Shown here: one piece after another, positions 1-8,154 of the stretch | How positions within the stretch are numbered: the stretch's first letter is position 1 | How the letters are laid out: the number at the start of each line of letters is the position of its first letter | Assembly (NCBI GenBank): GCA_020073615.1 | Contig: JAIQEX010000058.1 | Span: 1-40,484, forward strand | From: Terriglobia bacterium | GTDB lineage: Bacteria > Acidobacteriota > Terriglobia > Bryobacterales > Bryobacteraceae | Reading direction: 5' to 3' | DNA length: 40,484 bases | Translations under genes and position numbers: made by a program | Notes under the pieces: generated by a model | The model's database searches: none | Seen by the model: the letters and a program-made list of their open reading frames with translations, nothing else | Told to the model about the DNA's origin: nothing

Positions 1-111
1 AACAGCCTGACGCGCAACGGAACGGCCCCGGACCGGGTCCCAAACCGACTGGGCCGCGACACGGTAGCGGCGGCCATTCACCTCCCGTTCGAATATATGC
101 ATATCTTTCAT
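1..111 (-). CDS. Transposase N-terminus (partial, cut by window edge)
   Basis: An open frame runs off the left edge from an ATG at 109-111 and gives 37 codons beginning MKDMHIFEREVNGRRY. The sequence with its later 'VWDPVRGRSVARQ' stretch looks like the start of IS1634/IS4-type transposases, where a short 'model of surface protein, then re-used by' type N-terminal strand region precedes the DDE domain. Only the first few percent of such a protein (usually 450-600 residues) is visible, so no catalytic residue can be checked. There is no strong ribosome binding site; a second ATG three codons in is possible. The family call rests on recall of similar N-termini, so it is moderate at best. Confidence 0.4.
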   Translation of the reverse strand, partial: MKDMHIFEREVNGRRYRVAAQSVWDPVRGRSVARQAV

Positions 112-448
112 GTAGCATAATTTCATCCGGAAAGGAAGCGTCGCGCCACGTTCCACACCACCGAAACCGCGCGTGATGCTCTCTTGTCGTTCAGGAATGC
201 GAAGGTAGGGCTAGTGATGCCTCCCTCTCGTTCACAATGTGGTCCGGGCTCCTCGATGATAGCGCCGCCGCCCGCGCGATGGAGCGTGACGGTTGGGACT
301 TACGGATTGACGACTACCGACCTGCTTCAGTCAGGGCTGGAGGGACGGAAACGAGGTTACCACCTACCATAGTCGCAGTTGGGACGACGGCGCTAGGCCT
401 ATCATTCGCTTCCGGATATTTCACGGCGCATTTCCGAGCTACTTCGAG

Positions 449-1762
449 GTGGACGAGGAATTTCGACTCTACCATAACTTGGCTGAGGACAAGGGTCGTG
501 GAATATTGCTCGACTTCGACGCTTCGGGTAGAGAGATTGAGGCCGTTCGGCTCAAGGAGAATCAGGTCGAAGCCAGACTTAAGTACCTCCGGCAGTTCCA
601 GGCTGGGACCGGTTTACACTTGGCGATTTTTATTGACTCGAGGCGCTATTCGAGACTTCCGCTTGCCGACGTGCCGGTCGATGAGCGTGAGCGTGTCGGT
701 ACTGAGCAAGGCACTCGCTGGCGGCGAAATGTCGCCCGATGCGACTTTAAGAACGACTACACTACCTTTTCACGGCTGTTGTGCAAAGTCGTCCTACCGC
801 CTCCAGCCCAAGAGAAAGCAGGGATTTGGCCATTTGAAGGCGATGAAGCCCACGAGCCGGTAAGGTTCATAATTGGCATCGACGCAGACGGCAATGATGT
901 GGAACACACTTCAGATCCCGATGCACTCGCCAACTATTTTGGCGCAAATCCCCACGCGCCTCACTATCTGACCCCGGTTCATTTCCGTCGCGAGGTGCTG
1001 GCGAAGTATTTCGCAGAACCGGAACGGTACGAGGTATCTGACGGCCGGTTGACTTGCCTGCATCTATGGAGTTGCCAGGTCGACAATGATCTTGACTCAC
1101 GCGTTGTGGTTTTCCTCGGCGACCTCGGCCGGGACCTACCATATGAAGAGCGATTGCATTGGCGGCAGTTCAACATCGCCCCCGAGGGTGGCATCAGCGA
1201 GACGAACTTCCGCCGGAGCTTTCTCGCCCAGTTTGCGGACAGCCAATCGTCGGATCTCACGTTCCGCCAGGAGTATGCTGACACCTCGCACTGTTGGCAG
1301 GAGGCCCATGGATGGGCCCTGTTCCTGGCGCCTTCTGCCGGTGATTCACACCTCCTGAACACGGTTCGCATCCCCGTGACGAATTCCCAAGCGGAACTGG
1401 ACGAGCAGGTTGGGTATCTTACAAAGCTCCTCGTGGATTCCCTCAATGAAAGAGAACTGGACGCGCGCTCAGGCATCCGTGACGAAGGTGCCAAAGGCAT
1501 CACCAAGTTAGAGCGGTTCTTGCAGAAAATCGGATTTTCAGAACGTCAGGCGTTTATCCAACTGCTGCGGAATCTCCAAGCACTGCGTTCTGCGGGCTCG
1601 GCACATCGCAAGGGTTCAGCGTACGACAAGACCCTCGCGAAACTGGGTCTGGATCCGGCCCGGAAGGCCGACATCATGAAACGATTCTTGGAAGAAGCCG
1701 TCGAAGGGCTGCGGGCACTCCGTCTGCATTGCTCCGGGGGATTGGGGCAATCTGCAGATTAG
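449..1762 (+). CDS. Hypothetical protein, 5' end apparently frameshifted
   Basis: The frame is open from 311 to the stop at 1762 and the first usable start inside it is GTG at 449 (437 residues). I do not recognise a domain. The protein is soluble-looking, acidic, with no signal peptide or membrane segment, and its last 90 residues are helical and Lys/Arg-rich. Coding character clearly extends upstream of 449: codons 311-448 in the same frame read as protein (for example DGNEVTTYHSRWDDG just after the start of the frame), and the frame +3 reading from 237 (MWSGLLDDSAAARAMERDGW) looks like the true N-terminus. The two join around 330-341, which implies a single lost base. The gene may therefore be a pseudogene or carry a sequencing error; the ancestral product would be about 508 residues. 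No operon partner is evident. Confidence 0.6.
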   Translation: MDEEFRLYHNLAEDKGRGILLDFDASGREIEAVRLKENQVEARLKYLRQFQAGTGLHLAIFIDSRRYSRLPLADVPVDERERVGTEQGTRWRRNVARCDFKNDYTTFSRLLCKVVLPPPAQEKAGIWPFEGDEAHEPVRFIIGIDADGNDVEHTSDPDALANYFGANPHAPHYLTPVHFRREVLAKYFAEPERYEVSDGRLTCLHLWSCQVDNDLDSRVVVFLGDLGRDLPYEERLHWRQFNIAPEGGISETNFRRSFLAQFADSQSSDLTFRQEYADTSHCWQEAHGWALFLAPSAGDSHLLNTVRIPVTNSQAELDEQVGYLTKLLVDSLNERELDARSGIRDEGAKGITKLERFLQKIGFSERQAFIQLLRNLQALRSAGSAHRKGSAYDKTLAKLGLDPARKADIMKRFLEEAVEGLRALRLHCSGGLGQSAD

Positions 1763-2017
1763 AACGCCCAGAAGGCGGTCGCGACGCTTGACTCGTCAAC
1801 TGTCGTCCGCGTGCAAACTCGCTCTGGCGTGTCGCCAGTTAGGAGATCTGGAGCCCGTTGTGGGCCGAAATTGCGGCATGAGCACTGCGGAACAAGCACT
1901 GCGGAACAAGCACAGGATTGAGGTGCCCCAAATGCCGCGACATGAAAGACTTGCGTCAAAACCTCTAGCAACTACTATATGTAGCACGGGCGAAGATGCG
2001 CCGGGCGCGGCTATCCC

Positions 2018-2312
2018 TGTGTTCCAGGTGGTAAACCGCTGCTTTCAGATCATCGAAAGCCGCGCGGAGGACTCCTGGCGCAGGCACAGCGACCTGGTCA
2101 TGGAGCCGGATGTGCGCGGCATCGGCTGGGACGGCTTCACGTGCGGCCCGGAGCTCTTGAAGGCGGGAGAGGCGGCGGCCCTGGCGGCGCTGCCCCAAAT
2201 CGAAGCCTGGCTCGCGCGGCCACGGCCGCCGGCGCTGCTCGCCGCGGTGCTGCCGGAGACCATACCGGCAGGACGACCGCCGGTGGCCGCGGAATCGCCG
2301 GCGACCGCGTAG
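2018..2312 (+). pseudogene. Patatin-like phospholipase C-terminal remnant, copy A
   Basis: This in-frame stretch, from 2018 to the TAG at 2310-2312, encodes about 97 residues beginning VFQVVNRCFQIIESRAEDSW and containing 'DLVMEPDVRGIGWDGF' and 'AGEAAALAALPQIEAWL'. That pattern resembles the C-terminal segment of bacterial patatin-like phospholipases, following the Ser-Asp catalytic dyad domain. Neither the GXSXG nor the DGG motif is present upstream, so the remnant cannot be an enzyme. The frame is open further upstream (to 1788) but that sequence does not look like patatin. It is 96 percent identical over 302 bp to copy B (3267-3568). The family assignment is from recognition of the C-terminal pattern and is moderate. 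Confidence 0.5.
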
Positions 2313-2319
2313 TTGGCAA
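2018..2319 (+). repeat. 302-bp direct repeat, copy A
   Basis: Positions 2018-2319 align without gaps to 3267-3568 (constant offset 1249), with 12 mismatches by my count. The repeat ends 7 bases past the stop codon in both copies, at TTGGCAA. The sequences outside the repeat differ. The two copies flank the toxin-antitoxin pair at 2477-3111. Confidence 0.9.
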
Positions 2320-2476
2320 CATATCGCGGCAACTATTTGAAAATCTACGTGGTTGTGTTTTCAGTGAGGGCTGGTGGGCCGAATTCCATGCCGTACCGGC
2401 CTGTTTTCCAGGCATGGTTGCACGTTGGTTGCACGAAGTATCGCCTAACAGCGATGATCTACCCCCGGCTGCAACC

Positions 2477-2779
2477 TTATCGTCCGGATTCGAACGTCAG
2501 CTTCAATCCCATTGCCTTGGCGACGGCGACAAGCGTGGAAAACCGGGGATTGCCGCGCGGCGAAAGCGCCCGATACAGGCTCTCGCGCTCTATGCCGGCA
2601 GTCTTGGCCACTTTAGCAAGGCCGCGGGCTTCCGCTACGCGGCGCAAGGCGACCAGCAGCACGCGGGGTTCGGCTTCGTCTTCCATCGCCGCTCGCAGGT
2701 ATTCCGCGGCGAAATCCGGGTTCTCGCGTAATTCCCGAGCCATCGATTCGTCATGCGAGATGCTGGCCTTGTCTCTCAT
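2477..2779 (-). CDS. Type II antitoxin, HigA-like/addiction module antidote, HTH
   Basis: This 100-residue protein is the downstream partner of the toxin gene; its ATG at 2777-2779 overlaps the toxin TGA in an ATGA, so translation is probably coupled. An upstream extension of the frame to 2881 exists but lies inside the toxin gene and is unlikely to be used. The C-terminal half (GLAKVAKTAGIERESLYRAL...NPRFSTLVAVAKAMGLKL) is a helix-turn-helix of the kind in the 'putative addiction module antidote' family that accompanies RelE/ParE-like toxins. The N-terminal 'DESMARELRENPDFAAEYL' region is typical of that family. It should neutralise the toxin and repress the shared promoter. The toxin-first gene order is characteristic of HigBA-like systems. 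Confidence 0.85.
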   Translation of the reverse strand: MRDKASISHDESMARELRENPDFAAEYLRAAMEDEAEPRVLLVALRRVAEARGLAKVAKTAGIERESLYRALSPRGNPRFSTLVAVAKAMGLKLTFESGR

Positions 2780-3111
2780 TTGCTTCGTGTCCTTTCCTTG
2801 AAGTCTTTCAGGTACTCGATCGCCCTTTTTATGTCGGACGACTGCCGGCGCTTGTCGCCTCCGCACATTAGAAGAACGCATGTTCTTCCCACCATCGCGA
2901 AGTACACCCGGTATCCCGGCCCCCAGTCGATCCGCAGTTCAGACACCCCTTCGCGCAGGGCTTTGCAATCGCCAAAATTCCCCAGAGATAACCGATCAAG
3001 ACGCGCCGCAATCCGTGCCCGTGCTTTCAGGTCAGCCAGACTCGCCAACCAGTCGCCGATCACATCGCTGCCACTCGGGGCGACATATCGGCGGACCTCG
3101 AACACGATCAT
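2776..3111 (-). CDS. Type II toxin, RelE/ParE superfamily (HigB-like)
   Basis: A 111-residue protein starting MIVFEVRRYVAPSGSD, the usual length for the 'addiction module killer' branch of the RelE/ParE superfamily. Recognisable family elements are the W-L-x-x-L/aromatic N-terminal strand region (VIGDWLASL), 'ARIAARLDRLSLGNFGDCK', the core 'GVSELRIDWGPGYRVYF' and 'LLMCGGDKRRQSSDIKRA'. The Arg in 'ELRIDWGPGYRVY' and the later 'GGDK' are conserved in the family. Such toxins are usually mRNA interferases acting at the ribosome. It is transcribed with the antitoxin below it (4-bp overlap) and looks intact, unlike its neighbours. It has a promoter just upstream of its start. Confidence 0.85.
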   Translation of the reverse strand: MIVFEVRRYVAPSGSDVIGDWLASLADLKARARIAARLDRLSLGNFGDCKALREGVSELRIDWGPGYRVYFAMVGRTCVLLMCGGDKRRQSSDIKRAIEYLKDFKERTRSK

Positions 3112-3112
3112 G

Positions 3113-3141
3113 ATTGTAACTTATAAATCACAGAGGTGCAA
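3113..3141 (-). promoter_or_regulatory. Candidate promoter of the RelE/HigB-type toxin-antitoxin operon
   Basis: On the minus strand TTGCAC (3136-3141) and TACAAT (3113-3118) are separated by exactly 17 bp. Both boxes differ from the sigma-70 consensus at only one or two positions. The -10 box ends one base before the toxin ATG, so either the transcript is leaderless or translation starts slightly downstream. Confidence 0.45.
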
Positions 3142-3196
3142 GGCGCGGCCGAAGATTGTCATGCGTCACTTTTTGAGTTGCTACCTGGATCCGGCG

Positions 3197-3561
3197 TGAA
3201 AACGGTGGCAGGAATGTATCTGGGGCCTGACCTGCCGGTTCTCGGCCCGGTCCCCTCGCCGAGCAATGTGTTCCAGGTGGTAAACCGCTGCTTTCAGATC
3301 ATCGAAAGCCGCGCGGAGGACTCCTGGCGCAGGCACAGCGACCTGGTCATGGAGCCGGATGTGCGCGGCATCGGCTGGGACGGATTCACGTGCGGCCCGG
3401 AGTTGTTGAAAGCGGGAGAGGCGGCGGCCCTGGCGGCGCTGCCCACAATCGAAGCCTGGCTCGCGCGGCCACGGCCGCCGGCGCTGCCCGCCGCGGTGCT
3501 GCCGGAGACCATGCCGGCAGGAGGACCGCCGGCGGCCGCGCAATCACCGGCGACCGCGTAG
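3197..3561 (+). pseudogene. Patatin-like phospholipase C-terminal remnant, copy B
   Basis: This copy keeps the same 97-residue C-terminal segment as copy A and about 24 more upstream residues (MYLGPDLPVLGPVPSPSN preceding VFQVVNRCFQII), which also fit the region just after the patatin catalytic domain. The frame is open from 3136, but the stretch before about 3197 no longer looks like the family. No catalytic motif survives. The four differences from copy A in the conserved half are synonymous, while most in the proline/alanine-rich tail change the residue; this suggests descent from two once-functional paralogues rather than a very recent duplication. Confidence 0.5.
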
Positions 3562-3568
3562 TTGGCAA
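3267..3568 (+). repeat. 302-bp direct repeat, copy B
   Basis: Ungapped partner of 2018-2319. Together the two copies bracket a 947-bp segment that contains the intact toxin-antitoxin pair. Confidence 0.9.
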
Positions 3569-3674
3569 GGCGCGCCGCCTCGGCAGGGATGAAATGCAGA
3601 AACGCGGTTGCTACTTCTGCCTCCGCTTGCCGAATTGGCTCGCAAGGCGACCATGGAGATACTTCGGACATGAT

Positions 3675-3945
3675 CTATGACTTGGTGGGTTGATCTTGAC
3701 CAAGCCATCGCAGAATACCGGCGAATACCACATCGAACTGGTCCGGCTTTAGCACTCCCAGTTTCCGTATCGCTCTCACATGCGGATACGTAGACATGCC
3801 TTGCACCACAAATGCGCCCGCTTTCAAGAACAATGGTGACCAACGCGCGGTCCGCATCCCCGAAGGCTACACTGACCACCAAGGCGGGACGGACTTTTTC
3901 GGCTATCCCAAGGTCAAAGAGCCAGACCTCACCGCGGGCTGTCTC
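3675..3945 (-). pseudogene. mazF/pemK-like toxin pseudogene
   Basis: Two parts of a MazF/PemK-type endoribonuclease are visible in different frames. The N-terminal part (GEVWLFDLGIAEKVRPALVV, then FGDADRALVTIV) is read from about 3936 to 3835. The C-terminal part (FLKAGAFVVQGMSTYPHVRA, then IRKLGVLKPDQFDVVFAGIL) continues in another frame to the stop at 3675. About 18-20 residues around the usual 'PHTT..RGSRFE' loop are missing at the junction. The expected start, ATGA overlapping the antitoxin stop, is also out of frame with the first part. The gene therefore has at least two lesions and should not make an active toxin. It sits directly after its intact antitoxin gene. Confidence 0.75.
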
Positions 3946-4114
3946 ATTCGAGGCTAGCCAGCAACCGATCGGACGCGTCAGCGGTTTCCGAATCGTCCAG
4001 AGGGCCGGAATCAAACGGTACCGCTCGTCGCAAGAACTCCACCGTAAAGACTCGCTTTTCGTCCTCTGGCAACGCCTCGAAAGCCTCCAGAAGTTGGGCT
4101 GTTTGGCTGCTCAT
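3944..4114 (-). CDS. Small MazE-like antitoxin, 56 residues
   Basis: A short gene from ATG at 4112-4114 to TGA at 3944-3946 encodes MSSQTAQLLEAFEALPEDEK... with a tail ending in 'ASDRLLASLE'. This pattern (E-x-F-x-x-L-P-x-E-E-K followed by FxxEFLRR and an acidic C-terminus) is the usual short partner of MazF/PemK toxins in this gene order. The reading frame is intact and its stop overlaps the old mazF start (ATGA), so the pair once formed a coupled operon. It lies 59 bp downstream of nuoB on the same strand and might be read through from it. With its toxin broken it is an orphan antitoxin. Confidence 0.7.
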   Translation of the reverse strand: MSSQTAQLLEAFEALPEDEKRVFTVEFLRRAVPFDSGPLDDSETADASDRLLASLE

Positions 4115-4173
4115 GTTTCCAGGCTATCCATTTCCGTGCATGCCGGCAAGGAACCAACACCATTACCCCCCCG

Positions 4174-4728
4174 CTACGCCAGGTTTAACACCTGCTTGAC
4201 CGTCCCGCTCTGCTCCTGGATCTTGCGCTGCAGCATCATCAGCGCGTAGATGAGCTGCTCGGGCCGCGGCGGGCAGCCGGGCACGTACACGTCGATGGGG
4301 ATCACCTGGTTCACCGGGATCAGCGCGTAGTTGTTGAAGACGCCCGTCGAGGTGGCGCAGGCCCCCATGGAGATGGCCCACTTGGGCTCCGGCATCTGCT
4401 GGTACAGGTGGCGGATCACCGGCGCCATCTTCTGCGAAACGCGTCCGGCGATGATCATCAGGTCGGATTGCCGCGGCGACCCGCGGAAGACCTCGGCGCC
4501 GAAGCGCGCGATGTCGAACCGCGAAGCGCTCATGGACATCATCTCGATGGCGCAGCAGGCCAGTCCGAAGGTCATCGGCCAGATGGAATTCTTGCGCGCC
4601 CAGTTCACCGCGCGGTCCAGGTTGGTCAGGATGATGCCTTCCGAAGCGGCGGCCGCGGCGTTGACGACCGAATAATCGTCGATGCGCGCGAACAACTCGG
4701 CGGGGCCGCTGGCAAGGGGTTTATCCAT
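4174..4728 (-). CDS. nuoB: NADH-quinone oxidoreductase subunit B
   Basis: NuoB (PSST) carries the terminal 4Fe-4S cluster N2 of respiratory complex I and passes electrons to quinone at the membrane interface. The four ligand cysteines are present: the adjacent pair in [10 protein letters not shown], one in MGACATSTG and one in VPGCPPRPE. The length of 184 residues is normal. I chose the ATG at 4726-4728 (MDKPLASG) because AAGG lies just upstream and because the longer frame to 4770 would reach the divergent malQ promoter. No other nuo gene is adjacent: the neighbours are malQ (divergent, 54-bp gap) and a MazE-like gene. So this is an orphan copy, either a split complex I locus or a second paralogue. 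Confidence 0.93.
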   Translation of the reverse strand: MDKPLASGPAELFARIDDYSVVNAAAAASEGIILTNLDRAVNWARKNSIWPMTFGLACCAIEMMSMSASRFDIARFGAEVFRGSPRQSDLMIIAGRVSQKMAPVIRHLYQQMPEPKWAISMGACATSTGVFNNYALIPVNQVIPIDVYVPGCPPRPEQLIYALMMLQRKIQEQSGTVKQVLNLA

Positions 4729-4782
4729 ACCTTCATTTTCGCATGGGCGGCGGGGCTCCTGTAGAATCAAGAGTACCCTTGC

Positions 4783-7002
4783 ATGCCATCGGACACATTC
4801 CAGCAGCTACTCGACCGCGCCGCAACACTGTACGGAATCGACCCTGGCTTCTGGGACATCTGGGGCCGCTACCACGAGACCGCTACTGAGGCCAGGCAGG
4901 CCATCCTGGGCGCGCTGGGAGTCGACGCCCGGGATCGGGAATCGCTCGAGCGCTCGCTGGCCGCGCACACGCGGCGCGAATGGGAGCGGCTGCTCGCGCC
5001 CGCCACCGTCGCCGGCGAATCGGAAACCGCCGAGCTGTATCTCAACGTGCCCGCCGAATCGCTCGGCGAGCGGGCGCGGTTCCAGGTGACTCCCGAAGAC
5101 GGGCAGCCCCGGGAGTTCGAGCTGAACCTTGGGGAGCTTCCGCAAACCGGCTCCATCGAAATGGACGGCCGCACCTGGGTGCGAAAGCGGGTGCGCCTCC
5201 CGGTTCGCCTTCCGCTCGGCTATCACGATATTGCGCTGCGCCTGGGCGCAAGTTGCGCGGCCACCCGCTACATCGTGACGCCGCGCCAGGCGTGGACCGA
5301 CCCTCACCTGAGCCGCGGCGGGCGCGCGGCGGGCATCGCCGTGAGCCTGTACGGCATCCGTTCGGCGCGCAACTGGGGCTGCGGCGATTTTGGCGACCTG
5401 CTGGATATCGTCGACTGGGTGGCCGACAAGCTCGATGCCAGCTTCGTGTCACTGAATCCGCTGCATGCCATTTTCAACCGCCGCCCTTTTAATACCAGCC
5501 CCTACCTGCCGAATTCCATTTTTTATCAGAATTTCCTATACCTCGATGTCGAGGGCATGGAGGATTTCGCGCTCTGCCGCCGGGCGCGGGAGCTGCGGCG
5601 TTCGCCTCCCGTGGAAGCTGAAATCCAGGCGCTGCGCGAGGCGCCGTTTGTGGAGTACGAGCGCGTCAGCGGGCTCAAGCTGCGCTTTTTGAAGCTGCTC
5701 TTCGCGCAGTTCCTGCGGGAGCGGCGAAAGGGCTCGGCACGCGCGCGCGAGTTCCAGGCGTATCTGGACCGCGAAGGCGGCCTGCTCGAGAAGTTCGCCA
5801 CCCACTGCGCGCTCGACGAGCATCTCCACGGGCGCGATCCCGAGCTCTGGATCTGGCCGCAGTGGCCGGCGCCTTTTCAGGACCCCGACTCCGCCGAAAC
5901 GCGCGCCTTCCGCACCCGCTACTGGCGGCGCGTGATGTTCTACCAATTCCTGCAGTGGCAGATCGATGTGCAACTGCAGCGCGCGCAGCAGAGGGCGCGC
6001 GACCGCCGGCTCTCCATAGGGCTGTACCACGATCTGGCGCTGGCCACGGATCAGTTCGGCTCCGACTTGTGGGCGCACCGCAAGTTCTACGTGACCGGCT
6101 CCCGCGTCGGCTCGCCGCCCGACGATTTCGCTCCCGGCGGCCAGGACTGGGGCTTTCCGCCGCCCGCCGCCCTCCGGCACCGCGAGGACGGGTACCGGCT
6201 GTTCGCCGAATCCATCCGCAAGAACTGCCGCCACGGCGGCGCGCTGCGCATCGACCACGTGATGCGGCTTTTCCGCCTGTACTGGATTCCCGACGGCGCC
6301 GACGCCGCCCACGGCGCATACGTGCGCGAGCTCACCGGCGACTTCGTGCGCATCCTGGCGCTCGAGAGCGTCCGCAACCGGGTAATCGTGGTCGGAGAGG
6401 ACCTGGGGACGGTCGATCCGCCGGTGCGCGAGACGCTGGCCCGCTTTGGCATCCTCAGCTACCGGCTGTTCTATTTCGAAAAGAAGGAGTCCGGCGGCTT
6501 CCGCGCATACGAAGAATACCCGCGCCAGGCCCTGGTCTCTTCCACGACTCACGATCTTCCGACCCTGGCGGGCTTTTGGGCGGGCGCCGACCTGGAGGCC
6601 CGCCGCGCCGCCGGCGTGCTGGAGGAGACGGCCTTCCGCGCGCAAAGCAAAAGCCGCATGGCGGAAAAACAGAAGATGCTGGACCTCCTGTTTCAGACGC
6701 CGCTGCTGGCGCCCCATCTGCCGCGCTCCGCCGCGGCGTATCCCGATCTGACCGGCGAACTGCACAACGCCATCGTGGGTTTTCTGGCGCTCACTCCTTC
6801 CCAGCTTCTGGCGATCAACCACGAGGACCTCACCAAGGAGCTCGCGCAGCAGAACCTTCCCGGCACCACGTGGCAGTATCCGAACTGGGGACGGAAGATG
6901 CGGTTTACCGTGGAGCAGTTGCAATCCGGCGCCGGGACGGAGAGCTTCACGGCGATGTTCCGGAACTGGATTGCGGTCTCCGGCCGGCAAAACGTGGGGT
7001 AG
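4783..7002 (+). CDS. malQ: 4-alpha-glucanotransferase (amylomaltase, GH77)
   Basis: MalQ moves alpha-1,4-glucan segments between maltooligosaccharides in the cytoplasm and serves glycogen/maltodextrin metabolism. The 739-residue length matches the long bacterial form, with an extra N-terminal beta-rich domain (about residues 1-165) ahead of the TIM barrel that begins near [20 protein letters not shown]. The catalytic residues are visible: nucleophile Asp491 in [15 protein letters not shown], acid/base Glu539 in VVGEDLGTV, and Asp591 in [13 protein letters not shown]. No other glycogen gene is adjacent, so it is probably a single-gene unit. It is divergent from nuoB with only 54 bp between starts. 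The 3' flank is a palindromic repeat array. Confidence 0.95.
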   Translation: MPSDTFQQLLDRAATLYGIDPGFWDIWGRYHETATEARQAILGALGVDARDRESLERSLAAHTRREWERLLAPATVAGESETAELYLNVPAESLGERARFQVTPEDGQPREFELNLGELPQTGSIEMDGRTWVRKRVRLPVRLPLGYHDIALRLGASCAATRYIVTPRQAWTDPHLSRGGRAAGIAVSLYGIRSARNWGCGDFGDLLDIVDWVADKLDASFVSLNPLHAIFNRRPFNTSPYLPNSIFYQNFLYLDVEGMEDFALCRRARELRRSPPVEAEIQALREAPFVEYERVSGLKLRFLKLLFAQFLRERRKGSARAREFQAYLDREGGLLEKFATHCALDEHLHGRDPELWIWPQWPAPFQDPDSAETRAFRTRYWRRVMFYQFLQWQIDVQLQRAQQRARDRRLSIGLYHDLALATDQFGSDLWAHRKFYVTGSRVGSPPDDFAPGGQDWGFPPPAALRHREDGYRLFAESIRKNCRHGGALRIDHVMRLFRLYWIPDGADAAHGAYVRELTGDFVRILALESVRNRVIVVGEDLGTVDPPVRETLARFGILSYRLFYFEKKESGGFRAYEEYPRQALVSSTTHDLPTLAGFWAGADLEARRAAGVLEETAFRAQSKSRMAEKQKMLDLLFQTPLLAPHLPRSAAAYPDLTGELHNAIVGFLALTPSQLLAINHEDLTKELAQQNLPGTTWQYPNWGRKMRFTVEQLQSGAGTESFTAMFRNWIAVSGRQNVG

Positions 7003-7020
7003 GCCTCCCGGCCTGCCCCC

Positions 7021-7427
7021 ATGGCCCGAAGGGCCACCGGAGGTGATGATAGCCCGCGAGAAGGCGGGTTACCAACCCGCCGCGGGATTCCATCCCGCCC
7101 CACACGGGCTGGCGCTGTTGGCCACATGGCGAGGCTTTCAACGTGCCCCCCATGGCCCGAAGGGCCACCGGGGGTGATGAAAGCCCACGAGAAGGCGGGT
7201 TACCAACCCGCTGCGGGATTTCATCCCGCCCCACACGCGCTGGCGCGGCCCACACGGCGAGGCTTTCAACCGTGCCCCCATGGCCCGAAGGGCCACCGGA
7301 GGTGATGAAAGCCCGCGAAAAGGCGGGTTACCAACCCGCCGCGGGATTTCATCCCGCCCCACACGCGCTGGCGCGGCCCACACGGCGAGGCTTTCAACCG
7401 TGCCCCGTGGCCCTTCGGGCCATGAGG
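7021..7427. repeat. Tandem GC-rich twin-hairpin repeat, three units plus a partial fourth
   Basis: Units begin with ATGGCCCGAAGGGCC at 7021, 7152 and 7280 (periods 131 and 128 bp), and a degenerate partial unit follows at about 7400-7427. Each unit holds two adjacent perfect or near-perfect hairpins, GGCGGGTT-ACC-AACCCGCC and GCGGGAT-TTC-ATCCCGC, and the short palindrome GGCCCGAAGGGCC. Open frames run through it on both strands because the unit has few stops, but they have no protein character. It fills the 426-bp gap between the convergent malQ and sirtuin genes. It resembles REP/BIME-type intergenic repeats and could act as a bidirectional transcription brake. Confidence 0.9.
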
Positions 7428-7428
7428 C

Positions 7429-8154
7429 CTACCCCACTCCCAGCAGCCTGGGGAGCAACTCTCCGGCGGGGCCGAGCAACGCGCAATCCACCATGTCGGA
7501 ATATGCCGTGGGCTCGGTGTTGATCTCGATGACCTTGGCGCCGGCCTGTTTGGCGTAGGGAATCAAACTGGCGGCGGGGTACACCACCGCGGAAGTGCCG
7601 ATCACCAGGAAAACCTGGGCGGAGGCGGCGGCGTGTTCGGCTTCCTTCATCATGCCGTCGGGCAGCGGCTCACCGAACCAGACGACGCCGGGGCGCGTGA
7701 GGCCGCCGCAAGCGCAATGGGGCGGAAGTTTGGGCAGGGGCACGCGGCGGTCGGGCCAGTTGGCGCCGCACACCGTGCAGCGCATCCGCCAGATGTCGCC
7801 GTGCAGCTTGAGGATCTTGCCGCTTCCGGCGCGGTCGTGCAAGCCATCCACGTTTTGCGTGATGAGGGTGAACCGCGGCTTGCGGATTTCCAGTTGGACC
7901 AGGGCGCGGTGCGCGGCATTGGGCGCGGCCTTGGCGATCAGCTCGCGCCGCCAGTTATACCACTCCCAGACCAGGCGCGGATCCCGGGCAAACGCTTCGG
8001 GGGTGGCGAGATCCTCGGGCTTATAGTTGTTCCAGAGGCCGCCCGGCCCGCGGAAGGTGGGGATTCCGCTTTCGGCGGAAATACCGGCGCCGGTCAGGAT
8101 GGCCACCGCGTCCGCCGCGTGGAGCCACTCGCGAGCTTGATCGAGATCCGCCAC
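7429..8154 (-). CDS. cobB: NAD-dependent protein deacylase, SIR2 family (class III type)
   Basis: Sirtuins remove acyl groups from protein lysines using NAD+. The 241-residue protein has the NAD-binding GAGISAESGIPTFRG (about 22-36), the TQNVDGLH motif, catalytic His118 in KLHGDIW, a zinc site (Cys126, Cys129, Cys147, Cys149) and the GTSAVVYPAA loop. Tyr66 and Arg69 in WEWYNWRR form the Y-x-x-R signature that class III (Sirt5-like) enzymes use to bind succinyl or malonyl groups, so desuccinylase activity is likely. It is the last gene of an operon after a CsgG-like gene and a Ser/Thr kinase: its GTG start directly abuts the kinase stop, so it depends on coupling. Confidence 0.92.
   Translation of the reverse strand: MADLDQAREWLHAADAVAILTGAGISAESGIPTFRGPGGLWNNYKPEDLATPEAFARDPRLVWEWYNWRRELIAKAAPNAAHRALVQLEIRKPRFTLITQNVDGLHDRAGSGKILKLHGDIWRMRCTVCGANWPDRRVPLPKLPPHCACGGLTRPGVVWFGEPLPDGMMKEAEHAAASAQVFLVIGTSAVVYPAASLIPYAKQAGAKVIEINTEPTAYSDMVDCALLGPAGELLPRLLGVG

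Noticed and set aside
1796-1987. Minus-strand frames near the left end between the hypothetical gene and repeat A
   Set aside because: Cys-rich shadows over a short tandem duplication (AGCACTGCGGAACA twice near 1880-1910); no family or start signal.
5536-6990. Minus-strand frame of 484 residues opposite malQ
   Set aside because: High GC makes long antisense frames common; malQ has full catalytic motifs on the other strand.
7021-7305. Open frames in the malQ-sirtuin gap on both strands
   Set aside because: They are translations of the palindromic repeat; no codon bias or start signal.
7021-7427. Possible CRISPR array
   Set aside because: Units are adjacent and about 130 bp long with no unique spacers; it is a tandem palindromic repeat.
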